From Pezizomycotina sp. ARF18 (lineage: Eukaryota > Ascomycota), in NCBI GenBank assembly GCA_002224055.1, contig AZLU01000153.1, positions 59,838-99,374 of the forward strand: DNA of 39,537 nucleotides, written 5' to 3'. Below the pieces are notes generated by a model, which made no database searches, was not told where the DNA came from, and saw only the letters and a list, made by a program, of their open reading frames with translations. Shown one piece after another: positions 10,641 through 22,034 of the stretch. Numbering within the stretch: the first letter of the stretch is position 1; every line of letters begins with the position of its first letter. The position numbers were made by a program, and so were the translations under genes.

Positions 10641-12158
10641 TTATATCCTCTCAGTTTCCATCGCCTGCATGTCACCATCGTTCTGTTCCACATCACTACC
10701 GGTATCGTACTGTGGGATCGAGCTATTCAATCTAGAAACTTTACTGCTGATTGGCCTACCATCCTTTTCCAGGTCGTGGAGGCCATACACGCGAAGACCG
10801 CACCATGCGCAAAGTCCCAGAGCAGCCGGAAGCGCTTCGGGTTGTTGTACCTCAGCGGCCGTCGTGTTGGGGCGCTGATAGTTGAGGTGCTGCTGTTACT
10901 GTTCCTATCGTTGCTTCCGGCTGCTGCTTGCTCGATAGCGGATACTCGGGCGGCTACGCTGTTGTTGCCTCTGCTCCTGCTGCTGCTGCTCTTGTTGGCT
11001 GCTGTCCTGCTCTTTTTACGTGGCATACCGATGAGCTTACGTCGACGACGGCGTGATCGGGCGGGTTGTTTCTTAGTCACTTTGCTTGAGCTTCGTCGCT
11101 TTCCTCTCGATTATCCTCAGGGAGGAGCTGTTCCTGCTGTGCTAATGCTTCCAGATTCTCCGTACCGTGGACCCTCGCGAAGTATACCTTGAATACTTCG
11201 CACCCGCACTCACAAAGGCCCTGATGCGAAGATTCCCAGGAACTATAAATCATGGATTCGTACCGCTCGGCTTCCTCGCACATCCAGCAGATCCACCTCT
11301 TCAAGTTCCCATTCTCCGTCTTGTCAAGGCAATGGCAGATCCACTCACAACGGTCTGGATAAGGTCGTCGCGGTGCTCCAGACGACGGTCTTTCAGGGGC
11401 ACTATCTCGATGGTGTTCCCGTCATTATCCACTTTGCGATGTGCTATATAGTTCAGGCTAGCCTCCCGGTCCTCCCAGCGAGCATAGGATTCGTCCCGTA
11501 ATTGAGGCAGTCGATACATGCTTTGTGTACATTTCCAGTAGTTCCTACGAAAGACCTCGCATGCTATAACGCACCATCAGCAGATTTCAACAAAAAAAAA
11601 AGAAAAGGGGGGGGGGGGGTAAATGGAAGAACACGAGAGAGAAACAAAGAAAAACGTCATAATCATGTAAGCCTTTTTATTTATCGATTTTCTTCGTGTT
11701 CGTCCCATCGGTATTGTTGATATGCTAAATTAATTGATAGGAGTGGAAAGAATAGGTAACACCGGCAAGCTCCCATGCGCATCTAACGCAACGCTTGACC
11801 TTCCTGCTGCAAGGTCGCGAATAGCTCCCTGTACCTCCCCGAGAGGCATCAGGAGGTGGGATCTCGCACTGCAGCCTTCCAGCCCTATCGAGTAGCATTT
11901 GGAAATAGGCATCTTTGGTGTCGTTCTGCTTATCCGCCGATGATTCTCCCTCAGCATTGGTGACGTCGCTCGTAGCGGTACTGTTACCGCGAAAATCTTT
12001 AAGATGAAGTGCACGATAGAGGGTTTTGCTTGTGAGATGCAGGCTAATGAGATCGTCGTATTCGAGTACCTCGCTGAGTGTGCTCGTGAAGGGATAGCAG
12101 AACAGGGCATCTGCTAGGCCCCGTGAAGGCGGGTATTTCTGGACAGCGCCATATCCAT
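10641..12158 (-). CDS. F-box-like, Cys-rich protein, frame broken
   Basis: I do not recognise an exact homologue. The N-terminal part (near 12000-12110) reads ADALFCYPF then SEVLEYDDLISLHLTSKTLY, which resembles an F-box (Skp1-binding helices of SCF ubiquitin ligases). It is followed by Cys pairs: CVRCAWELAG (near 11770), ACIDC (near 11515), EWICHC with GNLKRWICWMCEEAERYES between about 11260 and 11360, GLCECGCEVFKVYFARVHG (near 11175-11225) and LCAWCGLRVYGLHD (near 10800). A basic Ser/Arg-rich segment lies at 10880-11080, and the tail ends METERI at TAA 10641-10643. An intron with T/A runs and G13 probably lies between 11550 and 11740. Start candidates are ATG 12158 and 12152. The spaced CxxC/CxC pairs suggest zinc binding. 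Function is unknown; an adaptor of an SCF ligase is one possibility. Confidence 0.55.
11607..11619 (+). repeat. G13 run
   Basis: Thirteen consecutive G on the plus strand (C13 on the strand of the surrounding gene) lie in a probable intron next to A-rich sequence. It is one of two G13 runs in the window. Confidence 0.85.
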
Positions 12159-12200
12159 TTCTATAATGCCTGGCAAAACGGATGGATTTGTTAAGCTTCC

Positions 12201-12223
12201 TTTTTTTTTTTTTTTTTTTTTTT
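12201..12223. repeat. T23 tract
   Basis: An uninterrupted run of 23 T lies just upstream of the F-box-like gene, so it reads as A23 on that gene's strand. Confidence 0.9.
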
Positions 12224-14138
12224 CAAGCAGATATTGTTAGTATCATTCCTGAGTGTAGAACAAAAACCACAAGCCTCTGAAGCTTTAGATGGCTCTCTTC
12301 GGAATAAAGTCCTCCAGGCTAATACAATTCCCAAGAGCAATATAATACTTACTTCCTTTCGCTTTGTTTCTCAGCAGCCGCTTTCTCCGTCCCCGCTCGT
12401 TTATATATATTATACCGATCGCGTCTTGTTTATCGATGTGAGTGGATACTCCTTCGTGGCAGCCTCGTTTCCCTCGATTTTCTGTATTCCTGTCCCTTGG
12501 TTCTGCCTTGCGGGATCGTGGATTGGGCAACACCAAGTAGGACGAGGCTGAGACTTCAACTTGTAAAGCTCTGCTTAAGTATTGGCTGCCTCTTACAGTG
12601 GTATATTATATTTACTTCCCCTTCTTTCTTCAGAGTGCTTCACTTTAGAATGTTAAGGTAAACCTTTGAGGCTCGTGATCATATGGGATTTCTGTGAGGT
12701 GCTTAAGTAGGTTTCCATTGGCCGTTGGGATGGCGCTGAGATTTGATCAATCTAGAAGAATGAATTCGCCTGGCTTCTCAGAAGCTACTTCTTCCTTCTC
12801 CATGTTTAATTATTGTTGAAAGAAACTTCTCTTTAGTTTCTTGCTCCTTGTTTCTTTCTTGATAAAAGAACGAACATTTAGTGGATACTGCAATATAGTA
12901 ATAATATATTATTCCGGTTATTTTAAAGCAATGCTGGTGACTCAAAAACAACTATTATAGTACTAGGTAAGTATTTCTCCTGCCTGCCCTCCAAAGGGGT
13001 CTGAAGCTACCTGCTGGTCAACTACCTAGATAGTTCGCCCCCACTTTTTCCTGTTTTTCGCCTAGGGTGTGTGCTTCTTTGCTGCAGTCCTAGACTGATA
13101 GGGCGATAAGGAGGATAAGCGACAATAGGCGTTCTTATTCCTTGGAGGCTCAAAGAAAAAAAGAAAAAAAAAAAGAAAAAGGGAAAAAAGTACTCTACTG
13201 CACATTGGATATTTTACGGAGTACTCTTTAGCCTATTCCCTCCTGAATTTGTCTGTTCTGACTGGTAGACGGCGGAGTTGTCATCAGTATGGAGCTCCAG
13301 CAATTCGCGACGTCGAAGGGGGAACAATCTCTCTAAGACAATTGGAGGCTCTTCAAAGCAGAAGTCTCTCAAGCAAGGAACATGGAGGAGAAAGCGTCTC
13401 CTTTTCTTCTCTCTCTATTTAAGAAAAGGGACTGAGTTGGCAGCTCTTCAATGGATAACTTCCGTGATGGAAGCGGGGAGGATTCCGATGCATAAGAGTT
13501 TGGTTGCGTGAGATTAACCAAAAGGCCCTTCTGGACCTTCCTCCATTTTTTATTTTTATTTTATCTTATTTTTCCCATCATTCTTTTTTAGACACCTGCA
13601 CGGAGCAGCCTATATATATTTTATATATATACTTTTACCTATCTCTGCGCTATATACGTTGGCTTTGCTTTTTTTTTTTTTTTTTTTTTTTAGATTTATA
13701 CCTCCCTTTTCGCAGAAGTATACTATACCGAATGATCGCTATCAGGAGATACTTAAGTAATTACGTTTTATTTATTCATTTGTTTGTTTCTCTCTTCTCT
13801 TTCCTAAAATCAAAATCTTTTCTATTTCTCACGCTTTCGTTGCTAACTACTAGTATCGACAATCCTTTGTCGTACACGGCCGTGCGTGACAGAGAAAGCA
13901 GACGATCTCAAAAACGTTATTTTTTTTATTTATTTATTTATTTTCTTTTAATTTTTTTTTTCCCCCCTTCACGTGGGTCGTGAACAGTCCCTTCTGGAGG
14001 CAATTTCGGATATTGTCTTTTCCACCTGCTCTCGTTCAGGTGTGACTCTTCAGCGTGTCCACCCCCAAAGGCTAACAGAAGCCCATTTAGCAGCAGTAAA
14101 GTCGCTTTCTTTTTTTGATAATAATAATATATAGAAGG

Positions 14139-14141
<3 letters not shown>

Positions 14142-14169
<28 letters not shown>
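14142..14169. repeat. A28 tract
   Basis: Twenty-eight A in a row. There is no ORF and no obvious target-site duplication next to it, so nothing marks it as a retroposon tail. Confidence 0.9.
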
Positions 14170-14172
<3 letters not shown>

Positions 14173-14724
14173 ATCGTAGAGGAGGGAATATTCTTTTAAA
14201 TTATATATATTAAAAAAAAATTTATGAGATAGGGAAGGGAGTAAGGAGCCAGCCCTACGGAGACAATTGCAAGATTACTTCGCTGGAGAAACCAAGATAT
14301 TTCTTCCTCGAGTGTCCTTCGCCATTTCTGCTCCGGAAGAAGTCTCACCAACTGCCCTTCATCATCTCCCCTCGATAAGAGCAAGAATCTCTAAAATCAG
14401 GCAATTAAGGATTTAAAAGGAGAGAAGGAAGGGAATTGGAGACATTCCTTACTGATTGGAAGGTGTAAAAAAAGGTTCAAAAACTTCGTGACCTCGCAGA
14501 TCCGACCTTGGTCCTTGGGACTAACTAGCCTAGCCCAAGCCGAACCCTTTTTTCTCTTTAATTGATTTCCCTATTTTAATGGTACAAGAAAGTAAGCAAG
14601 AGTGGTAAACACCTCTTCTATCTGTATTGCTCGTTATCGCCTTTTTTGTCGCCTGTCCTGGTCAGTCAGCCATTCGATCTTCCCTTTCTTAGAACTATTA
14701 TAGAAAATAAAATAATAAATAATA

Positions 14725-14750
14725 ATAATAATAATACTTATTATTATTAT
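14725..14750. repeat. ATA/TAT inverted repeat
   Basis: An AATAAT-type repeat is followed after two bases (CT) by its reverse complement, giving a perfect 12-bp A:T inverted repeat. It is a simple-sequence repeat that could extrude as a cruciform; no function is evident. Confidence 0.8.
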
Positions 14751-14859
14751 AATTATTGTATTCCTGGGAAGATCGGGAGAAGAATAAGAATATATAATTA
14801 TACTATATACTACTCTTGATATAATTAAGTATTTCTTCGTGATGAATTGATATCTTTTT

Positions 14860-15490
14860 TCTTTTATTTGAATCTGTCTTTGTTTCGAAATACTTTCCCT
14901 TTCTTTCTTTCTTTTTTTTTTTTTTTCTGTCGTCACCACAACCAATTAACGGGCTGGTACCTTTTTTTGTGTCTTCAGAGACCCTTTTTTTTTATTCTTT
15001 CGGCCCTTCCTCCTTCTTCCCTTTCTTCTCCCAACATCAATCACCACCACTAAAACCTTTTTCTTCTCCAAAAACCACTCCCGTCACGGTCCCATTTATG
15101 CTTTTTTCCCCGTCATTCTCAAGTGCCACTTCGGCTTCTCCAAACTCGTTTCTCATTCTTTTGAGCCCCTTTCATCCGTATCTTCCATGCTCCATTTTGT
15201 ATGATTTATCGGTATTGGTCATTTGCCCAGTCTAGTATTAGAAACCCTATCCTGCCATCCCTTCTGCTGGAACCTTCTCCGTCTATAGATTAAAATCATT
15301 CTGTATATTCTCTACTTCTACCTGACACTTTGTTTTCTCTTATCGTGGTTCATCTGTTTTCCTCCCTCTCACGATTTATCCCTACCTTGTTCTGCTGTCG
15401 CTACCTTCAACTACCCTGGTGTCTTAAACATACTCATCTCCAATTCTTTCTAGCAAATTTATCGACAACTATCGCTCGCCCGTGCGCCCC
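14860..15490 (+). promoter_or_regulatory. Pyrimidine-rich leader region of ATG11
   Basis: About 600 bases with a strong C/T bias on the coding strand of the next gene. CT-rich blocks are common in fungal promoters and 5' UTRs. The block ends about 160 bases before the ATG11 start codon. The limits are by eye. Confidence 0.4.
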
Positions 15491-15648
15491 GATTTTCCCA
15501 AGTTACACGTAGCACAGAATAAAACAAACAACGGCCGGTATCCTCGTACACGTCCGCCCTTGTTTCTTCCAGGTTTTTCTCGGGCCGTACTGCCCGAAGG
15601 TTTCTAGAAGGGGGACGGGAGCCCCAAGCCGAACATTCCGTTGCCGAG

Positions 15649-18600
15649 ATGTCTCTGAAAATTTATTATGCCCATACCGGAGACTGTCTCGTAGTCGATC
15701 CTGAATCTTTCAACTCGTACGTCCAGATCTTGACGAATCTGCGCAATATATCCGATGGTGCTGAGTTACTCACTTGCCTTTTGTTCTGTTTAGGGTAGAT
15801 GATTTGAAACTATGGATATCGGAGCAGATTAACGTACCGCCGCAAAACCAAATCCTCACCACAGTCAAGGGCTTGCTCGTGAGACCACAAGCACTCTCTA
15901 CAGAGGTATTAATCCACTTTTTATAATACTTCTTAACAAGCAACGACGACTTCTCGAACCCCCGCAATCCCTTCCCTTCGATCTCTCTCTGCTTTTTTTT
16001 TTTTTTTTTTTTTTTTTTTTCCGCTTGTGTGCTAACCACATAATAATCTTTGTGATAGCGAGAATTCTTTTTGTATTCGCGCCAGTACATCCTTTCTTCG
16101 GGATCCCCTTCTGCCCCGTCATTCCAGGTACCTGCCCTCACCGAGCCGCAACCATTTCCGAGCAGCCTCGAGTCGCAAAACGACCTTGGGTCATGGAAGA
16201 CCCTTTTTTTCCCACCGTGTCACATGGGCACAGAGCGTTCTCGCTCACGCCGACACCCTCATCTCATCGATAGCAAAGTCCAACATCAGCATCTCCATCA
16301 TGGAGCGGAGCGTGGACGTAGCGGCCAACAACCTCAACACACACGTTAGATCGTCAATAGGAGAGTACGATGAGCTTAGGGGATGGGCCCTAGAGGCTTT
16401 AAGAGCCCAAGAGAAGCTGCTTATCAACTGGGAACCATCGCTGGGAAAGCTCGGCAAAGTCAAAGTACACCAGGAAGTAGCGGCGGTCGTTGCCAGGTCA
16501 GAGGGTTGGACAAGCCAGAGATAGGCGATCGAGCGGTGCGCAGCTCGCAATAGAGACGCTCTTGGATCTCGTGAACACGAAAGAAGTTCAGAATGCCGGT
16601 CAAGCTCTGCAAGCTTTAGCAATCAATTTTGAAAAGCAAATGACGGAGCTGGGAGGAAAGGTCGAAGACGTTCGACACATAACTAACGAGCTAGAGGAAG
16701 CGATGCACACTGGCATGAAAAAGTAATAACCCCAATCACTCCCTTCCATATTTATTTTGCGTGTAACTTTTTACTCTCTTGAAGAAACAAGTATTATTCG
16801 GTTTTCCCTAACCATTTTGTATAAAAAGTGCCGAGGATCCAAACCCGGAAGAGCCACAGTACCTCCTCAATGATATCGCGGCGGTCGTTCAACGGGTTCA
16901 GCAGGATTATGACCATGTCTGCACCCTCCCTAACACGCCAAAGTCAATCGCTTCAACGTCAAAAACTGCACACGTTCATACACGAGAGCTTCTTCCGTCC
17001 CTTGTCGAAATGATCACGGACATGAGCGAACTGCGGCAACGCGTCGCACATCGCAAGGTGAGATGAGAGGTCCTCGAGAAGGGTACGAAGTTGGAATGTC
17101 GCATGGACATGAATCTAACTTTCGTTTTTTTTCTTGCCCTAGAACAAAGTATCACAACTCTGCGTACAATATCTACAAAGGATTTCGGCGATAGAGAGAC
17201 AGCTTTACGAAGATCTAAAGTATTATATGAAGGAGTATGAAACTAAGTATAACGAAGAGTCTACGCCAATGTGTCAACTTCTCGCCCTTGTCGTTTATCT
17301 CCCTTCAAGGTATAGCTCTTTCATGGTCGAGTGCGTACGCCGAAGAGAATGGAGCGAGAGAATGAAGGCCGACGGATCCAAGCTGGCGGAAGAACTTGCG
17401 GGTCTGAAAGAGGAAGAAGACAAGCGACGGAAAAAATGGTACAAGTCAACTACACAGGGCGGCGGCCTCTCCTTGGAGTTTCTTCCCGAAGAGTCGACGG
17501 CTAGTGGTATCAATGTTGAGTTGAGTGTTCAATCGGATTCCAATAGCTGGCCTAAGATTACCCGGGAGGACCTGGCGGAACTTCTAGAAAACCTTAAAAC
17601 GATACCAGGTACGGAGAGTGCGATCAAGGACCTGGCGCAGCAGATCATTGATCTGGACAAGCCTTCTCGGCGGCAGCGGAAGGCGGAGACGCCAACTCTT
17701 GCTACACGGGCATTCAAGATGGGAAGCGTGCACGAGGCAGCTATGGGGAACTCGGGTTTCCCTCAGGGTGACGCGGACGACGCCACGAAAGTACAAATCC
17801 TGCAGGCGGAACGTGCCAAATGGGATGCACAGGTTCGGACGTACGAGAGCAGAATACGCAAGCTAGAGGATTTATTGCACAGAGCAAGATCTACAAATAC
17901 TACTACCGGGATACAGTTTACGCAGCATGGAAGCTCAACAAGTAACAATAACTCGTCGCAGCCTCCGCTGTCGCCTGCTACGGCTGAGCCATTGTCCCGG
18001 AATCCGTCGCAAGGTGGACCTGGGGTGGCCTTGACCGGTGTCAACATGCCGGGAATGAAGCGACGCATATCGCAGGTCGAAAGTATCGAAAAACTTGCGG
18101 TTCGTGTCCAGGCTTTGGAGACGGAGCTGGTCGCGGAGCGCGAAATGAATGCTAAGCTACAAGAAGAAGCGGTGAAGCGTGCGAATACCGAGCAGGACTG
18201 GAGTGATCGCTTTGCTGAAGCGGACCAAACTAAACGCGACCTACTCGCAAATTTAGACGCACAGCAGCAAGAATTCAGCAGCGAGAGAAAAGGTTTACAC
18301 GAAAAGAATCGAGACCTTGAGGAGCAGTTGGATTCTTGGAAGCGCAGGGTAGATGAGCTTTACGTCGAATTGGATAGGACAGAAGAAGTGAGGACCGAAG
18401 ACCTCATGAAGAAGCAGGAAATAGAAAAAGAACTAGACAACGCAAAGGCCGAAGCTGAAAAGTATAAAGATATGGCGTTTGATCATGAAGAAGAACTAGC
18501 CAAAGCGAGAGAGGAGTGGGATGAACAATCAAAGGAAGCCGCTTCGACGGCTGATAGGTTGTTGTCTGAAATATTCGAACTCCGCGGGGCGCGTGATGGC

Positions 18601-20059
18601 CATAACAAGGTTGTCGTAGAGCTCAACGGGGAGATTGCGACGCTCAAATCTGCAGTCGAAGCAATCAATGACGCAAAAGCCGCTCTCGAAAAGAAAGTAT
18701 CGACGCTTGAGGATGCTCTCAAATTAGAAACAAGATCGCACGGCAAAGCGCTGGAAGGTCACGCAGACGCTCTGGCGCCGCTGAAAATGTCCTACGAGCG
18801 GTTGTCGAGTGTGCTTGGCGAAGCCAAAAAGGCTCCGGGAGCTCCGAAGGACCTGGTTGAAGGAATTGAATGCCTCATCGGGAACCTCATCGATCGTCAC
18901 AAGAGCACAAAAGAAAAATACGCTACCGAAGAAGCCTTCTTGCGATCTATGGATCAGAAGTTCAGCAGCCTTACTGAGAGATTCGAATCAAGGACTCTTA
19001 AGGCTCGTGACCTTACCCAGAGACTTTACACGCACAACGCTCGTTGCGGCCAGCTCCTCGAAACCTTGGCTTTTCCGTCGTGTTGCGCGATGGTTCTACG
19101 CAGATCGTCCGGATACCTCGAACTACTAACGGCGAGCCACCCGCAGAAATGAACCATAGCATCTCCATGTCTTCCACTCTACCTCCATTACCGGACGACC
19201 GTAACTCCCACCTGGATCTAGAGCTTCTTTACTGGATGCAAGCCGAAGACTCGGAGATCGAGTCTGAAAAGTATGCTACGTACCTTAACTCCATCGGCGC
19301 TTTGGATATCGACGCTTTCTGCGAAGCCGTCCGGAAGCGCGTCAAGGAGGCCGAGCACATGGCCAGGAAATGGCAGAAGCAGGCCAGAGACTACAGGGAT
19401 AAATATCACCGCGTTCAAGCTGAAGCGGGCGAGAAGATAGCTTTCAAGTCTTTCAAGGAAGGTGATCTTGCTCTTTTCTTACCGACTAGGAACCAGATCA
19501 CGAAGCCTGGGCAGCTTTCAACGTCGGAGCTCCTCACTATTTCCTAAGGAGCAGGATGCCCACAAACTTCAGGCTAGAGACTGGCTGCTCGCTAGATATC
19601 CAGATTGAGGAGCGGGTCGTGGATCTGTCCAAATCAACAGCGGGCACGCACGCACCGCTGGCGATCGAGCATCGATCAATTCTTCGGAAGGCGGGGCTTC
19701 CATTGACGAGGAGAATCCCTTCCAACTCTCAGACGTCTTAGATGGTATCTACTCGATGCTGCAGAGGAAAGCCAGGTGCTCCGACAACCCCCGCCTAAGC
19801 AGTAGTACTGTTGCAGCGCTCACGTTGATGCTAGAGGCAGTCTCAAGAGCCGTAAACCCGTTACTGGCGCCAGAAAGACGCTAAGTAAGAGCTTGCAGCA
19901 GAAGCGGTGGCCCTCCTCCAACTACTGGCGAAAATGCATCGATCAGGAGTCGGGGTAGCGCCGCGTCACATGGAAGGAAGGATAGTGGGCGGAGTGCAGT
20001 CGACGTCTCCACTTGCTCCTGCGACTCCCCTCCCAGAAAGTACCATTCTTGATACTTAG
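15649..20059 (+). CDS. ATG11: Autophagy scaffold ATG11, frame broken near both ends
   Basis: Atg11 (FIP200-like) organises selective autophagy: it binds cargo receptors and the Atg1 kinase at the vacuolar membrane and assembly site. ATG 15649 gives MSLKIYYAHTGDCLVVDPES, the family N-terminus; intron 15717-15793 leads to VDDLKLWISEQINVPPQNQI. Then come intron 15906-16058 and the segment SQNDLGSWK...SVDVAANNLNTHV (near 16310). Further introns start near 16729 and 17057. The central part is one long open stretch (17227-19152) dominated by coiled coil (heptad-rich, 18070-18760). The C-terminal Atg11 domain has FKEGDLALFLPTRNQITKP (near 19450), AAFNVGAPHYFL, AHKLQARDWLLARY and DEENPFQLSD (near 19710). 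Downstream frames read WYLLDAAEES and GARKTLSKSLQQ, so I place the end at TAG 20057-20059 rather than at the earlier TAA 19882. The exact stop is uncertain. Confidence 0.93.
15717..15793 (+). other. ATG11: ATG11 intron 1 (77 nt)
   Basis: The donor is GTACGT at 15717 and the acceptor TTTAG ends at 15793. TC + G restores FNSVDDLKLW, which fits the family alignment. Confidence 0.8.
15906..16058 (+). other. ATG11: ATG11 intron 2, containing T28
   Basis: The donor is GTATTA after CTACAGAG, a GCTAAC branch site lies at 16031 and the acceptor GATAG ends at 16058. A run of 28 T (15993-16020) sits between donor and branch site. Confidence 0.7.
15993..16020. repeat. T28 tract inside an ATG11 intron
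   Basis: Twenty-eight T in a row, ending about 10 bases before the branch-site-like GCTAAC. On the coding strand it reads as an extreme poly-U upstream of the branch point. Confidence 0.9.
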
Positions 20060-22034
20060 GGGGTCATCATCATCAGCTCCTGGGTCATTCTCTCCTCTTT
20101 CTTTTTAGCTTTTGCGTTCCGTTTGTTGATCATATATTTTGCATGCTGTGAATTCTGAAATTTGCTCGTTTGTCTTAAATTTCGCTGGATATCTCTCGCT
20201 CCATCGCTTGTTTTTTTTTTTTTTTTTTTTTTTTGGTGCTTTGATTTGCTATCCTCCTATCTAGGAGTTCCTCTTCTTCTGAACTACTTTGATTAATGTC
20301 CCTCATTTATTATTTCATTTGTTCATCGTGGTTTATTTTATTTCTATCTCTATCTCTATTTCTACCCCCCCCTTTTTTTTTTTTTTTTTTTCTGTTTGAT
20401 GTCGTTGGACAATTTCCATCCATCTCTTCTCTTGCAGTGCAAAAAGGCGCTTTGAGTAACCCGTGGTATTTCGTCGCTTGGTCTTTTATAGCATATTCAA
20501 ATGACGGTGTTTTCTTTTGATCTTGAAAAAAAAAAAAATAGTCTGGTCAAATGCATTCCAACTTGTTCAAATCAATTCTCATGTTTCTGTGACTGGAGTC
20601 GGTTCATCTTTTTCCTGCACATACCGTTCGAAATACCTCCGTTTGACTTTCTTTTGTCTTTTGCAGGGCCACAATCTTTATAAGAAAAAAAAAAAAACAT
20701 AGGTTGAAAATCGCCCTCCAGCTTCATACACAGCTTTCTTTGCTAGGAACACGGAACGTTAAACATTCATGATTATATATGTATTACTTATCTCGTACCT
20801 TCTTGATCTGAGCCTTTTTCCCCCACTCCCGTAAGAAATCCTGACCGGTATAGAGTCCTCCGTTGGCCATCATACCTAATCGCCGCTAGACGCGTCTTCA
20901 GTTTGCTAATATTCTTTTGTAGTAATCAGTGATTCTATATATGCTGTATTCTTACTATGTTCTTCCAGCTTGAAGCTTTTTTTTTTTTTTTTTTTTTGTG
21001 TGTTGTTTACTTTTGTTTTTGTCATTTCTTATTCTTATTCCAGCAAGAGCAGCAGTGACAGTAATATATAATTTACGTAGACATACGTCTAGATGTCATT
21101 TAATAAATATAGCTTACTACATGCAACAATAACCGTGTCTCCGGATGATAATAATACACTATGAAATGGTTGATAAATTGAATATACCGTATGAAAGCGA
21201 ATAAGAAGGTATAGTCCTATAAAATGGTATTAATAAATAACAGTAGTAGTAGGTCATCATATCGTGCTCTTCTGGTTACACGGGAAAGTTAGACTTCATG
21301 ATAATGCATTGTTTACCGCTTTTACTAAAGATTACGTATTTTAAGAGAAAATATAGTCTCCGTTTCCAGTATATACGCATATGCCAATATATTATATATA
21401 TATTCTTACAGATCCTCCTATAATATGACAGAGTGAATAGTAGTAATATATTATCACCGTCAATGAAGCTTTCCTTGATCCACAATAACGCTTCCTTATT
21501 TTTACCGATTGTAGATAGAAATAACGGTAGAAAGAATGGGCAATTTTGCTCGATTACCAAACATGTAGTCGTTAAATATATACACTAGCCAATACATACT
21601 ACTGTAATCGAATATTAATGATAGATATAAACCTATAGATACATACATCTGAAACTTGGGGAAGTTTTTATAATCAACAACAACTCCTTTGAACAATGCA
21701 ACTCTTTCTATGGACAAGGACACTTCCTTGAACAACAAAGTTGCAGAAAAATCTCAGATAACTTTTCTTGTCGTTGCAATTTCTCTAGTACATAATCATA
21801 CAATCTCGCGAAGATTAAGACGAAGAAGGAAAAGCAGAAAAAAGGTATTGATATTAAATATAAAATTAGTAAAAATCATTGAACACCTATTATTGATAAA
21901 ACCCAGGAACGAAAATAATAAAGTAGAAGGATGATGGCTGAGGGATGCTGGGACAAATGATACATGAATCATGAGAGAAATCAGAAGGCGTAAAAAAGTC
22001 GTAAGACCATCATATATTACTCGTCGCCCCTCTT
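20060..22034. other. Convergent 2 kb spacer ATG11 / CSC1-like
   Basis: An AT-rich stretch between two 3' ends, with T24 (20211-20234), T21 (20977-20997), shorter A and T runs and a perfect palindrome with an MluI site at 20888-20897. The open frames here are AT-composition shadows. It is longer than two 3' UTRs need. Confidence 0.6.
20888..20897. promoter_or_regulatory. Palindrome AGACGCGTCT
   Basis: This perfect 10-bp palindrome holds a full ACGCGT (MCB/MluI) motif, but it lies between two gene 3' ends, where a promoter element is not expected. It may be chance, or it may mark an unannotated transcript start. Confidence 0.3.

Larger units (their letters stand above)
12159..15648. other. 3.5 kb gene-poor spacer upstream of ATG11
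   Basis: No confident gene was found. The stretch holds T23 (12201-12223), T23 (13669-13691), A28 (14142-14169), a TTTA repeat (13926-13941) and an AT inverted repeat (14725-14750). A pyrimidine-rich stretch of about 600 bases (14860-15490) leads up to ATG11. A coding-like patch at 13278-13511 resembles a helix-turn-helix of pogo-type transposases only weakly. The open frame 13504-13983 is T-rich and hydrophobic by composition and I do not accept it as a gene. Confidence 0.6.

Noticed and set aside
13504-13983. 159-codon open frame rich in Phe, Tyr and Ile
   Set aside because: Its composition follows T-rich sequence including T23 and TTTA repeats. No motif or intron structure supports it.
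14142-14169. A28 as the tail of a retroposed copy
   Set aside because: There is no coding or tRNA-like sequence next to it and no visible target-site duplication; similar runs occur throughout the window.
17227-19152. 641-codon ORF as a separate coiled-coil gene
   Set aside because: Its first residues continue the ATG11 exon upstream (intron ends near 17142) and its end runs into the Atg11 C-terminal domain, so it is the central part of ATG11.
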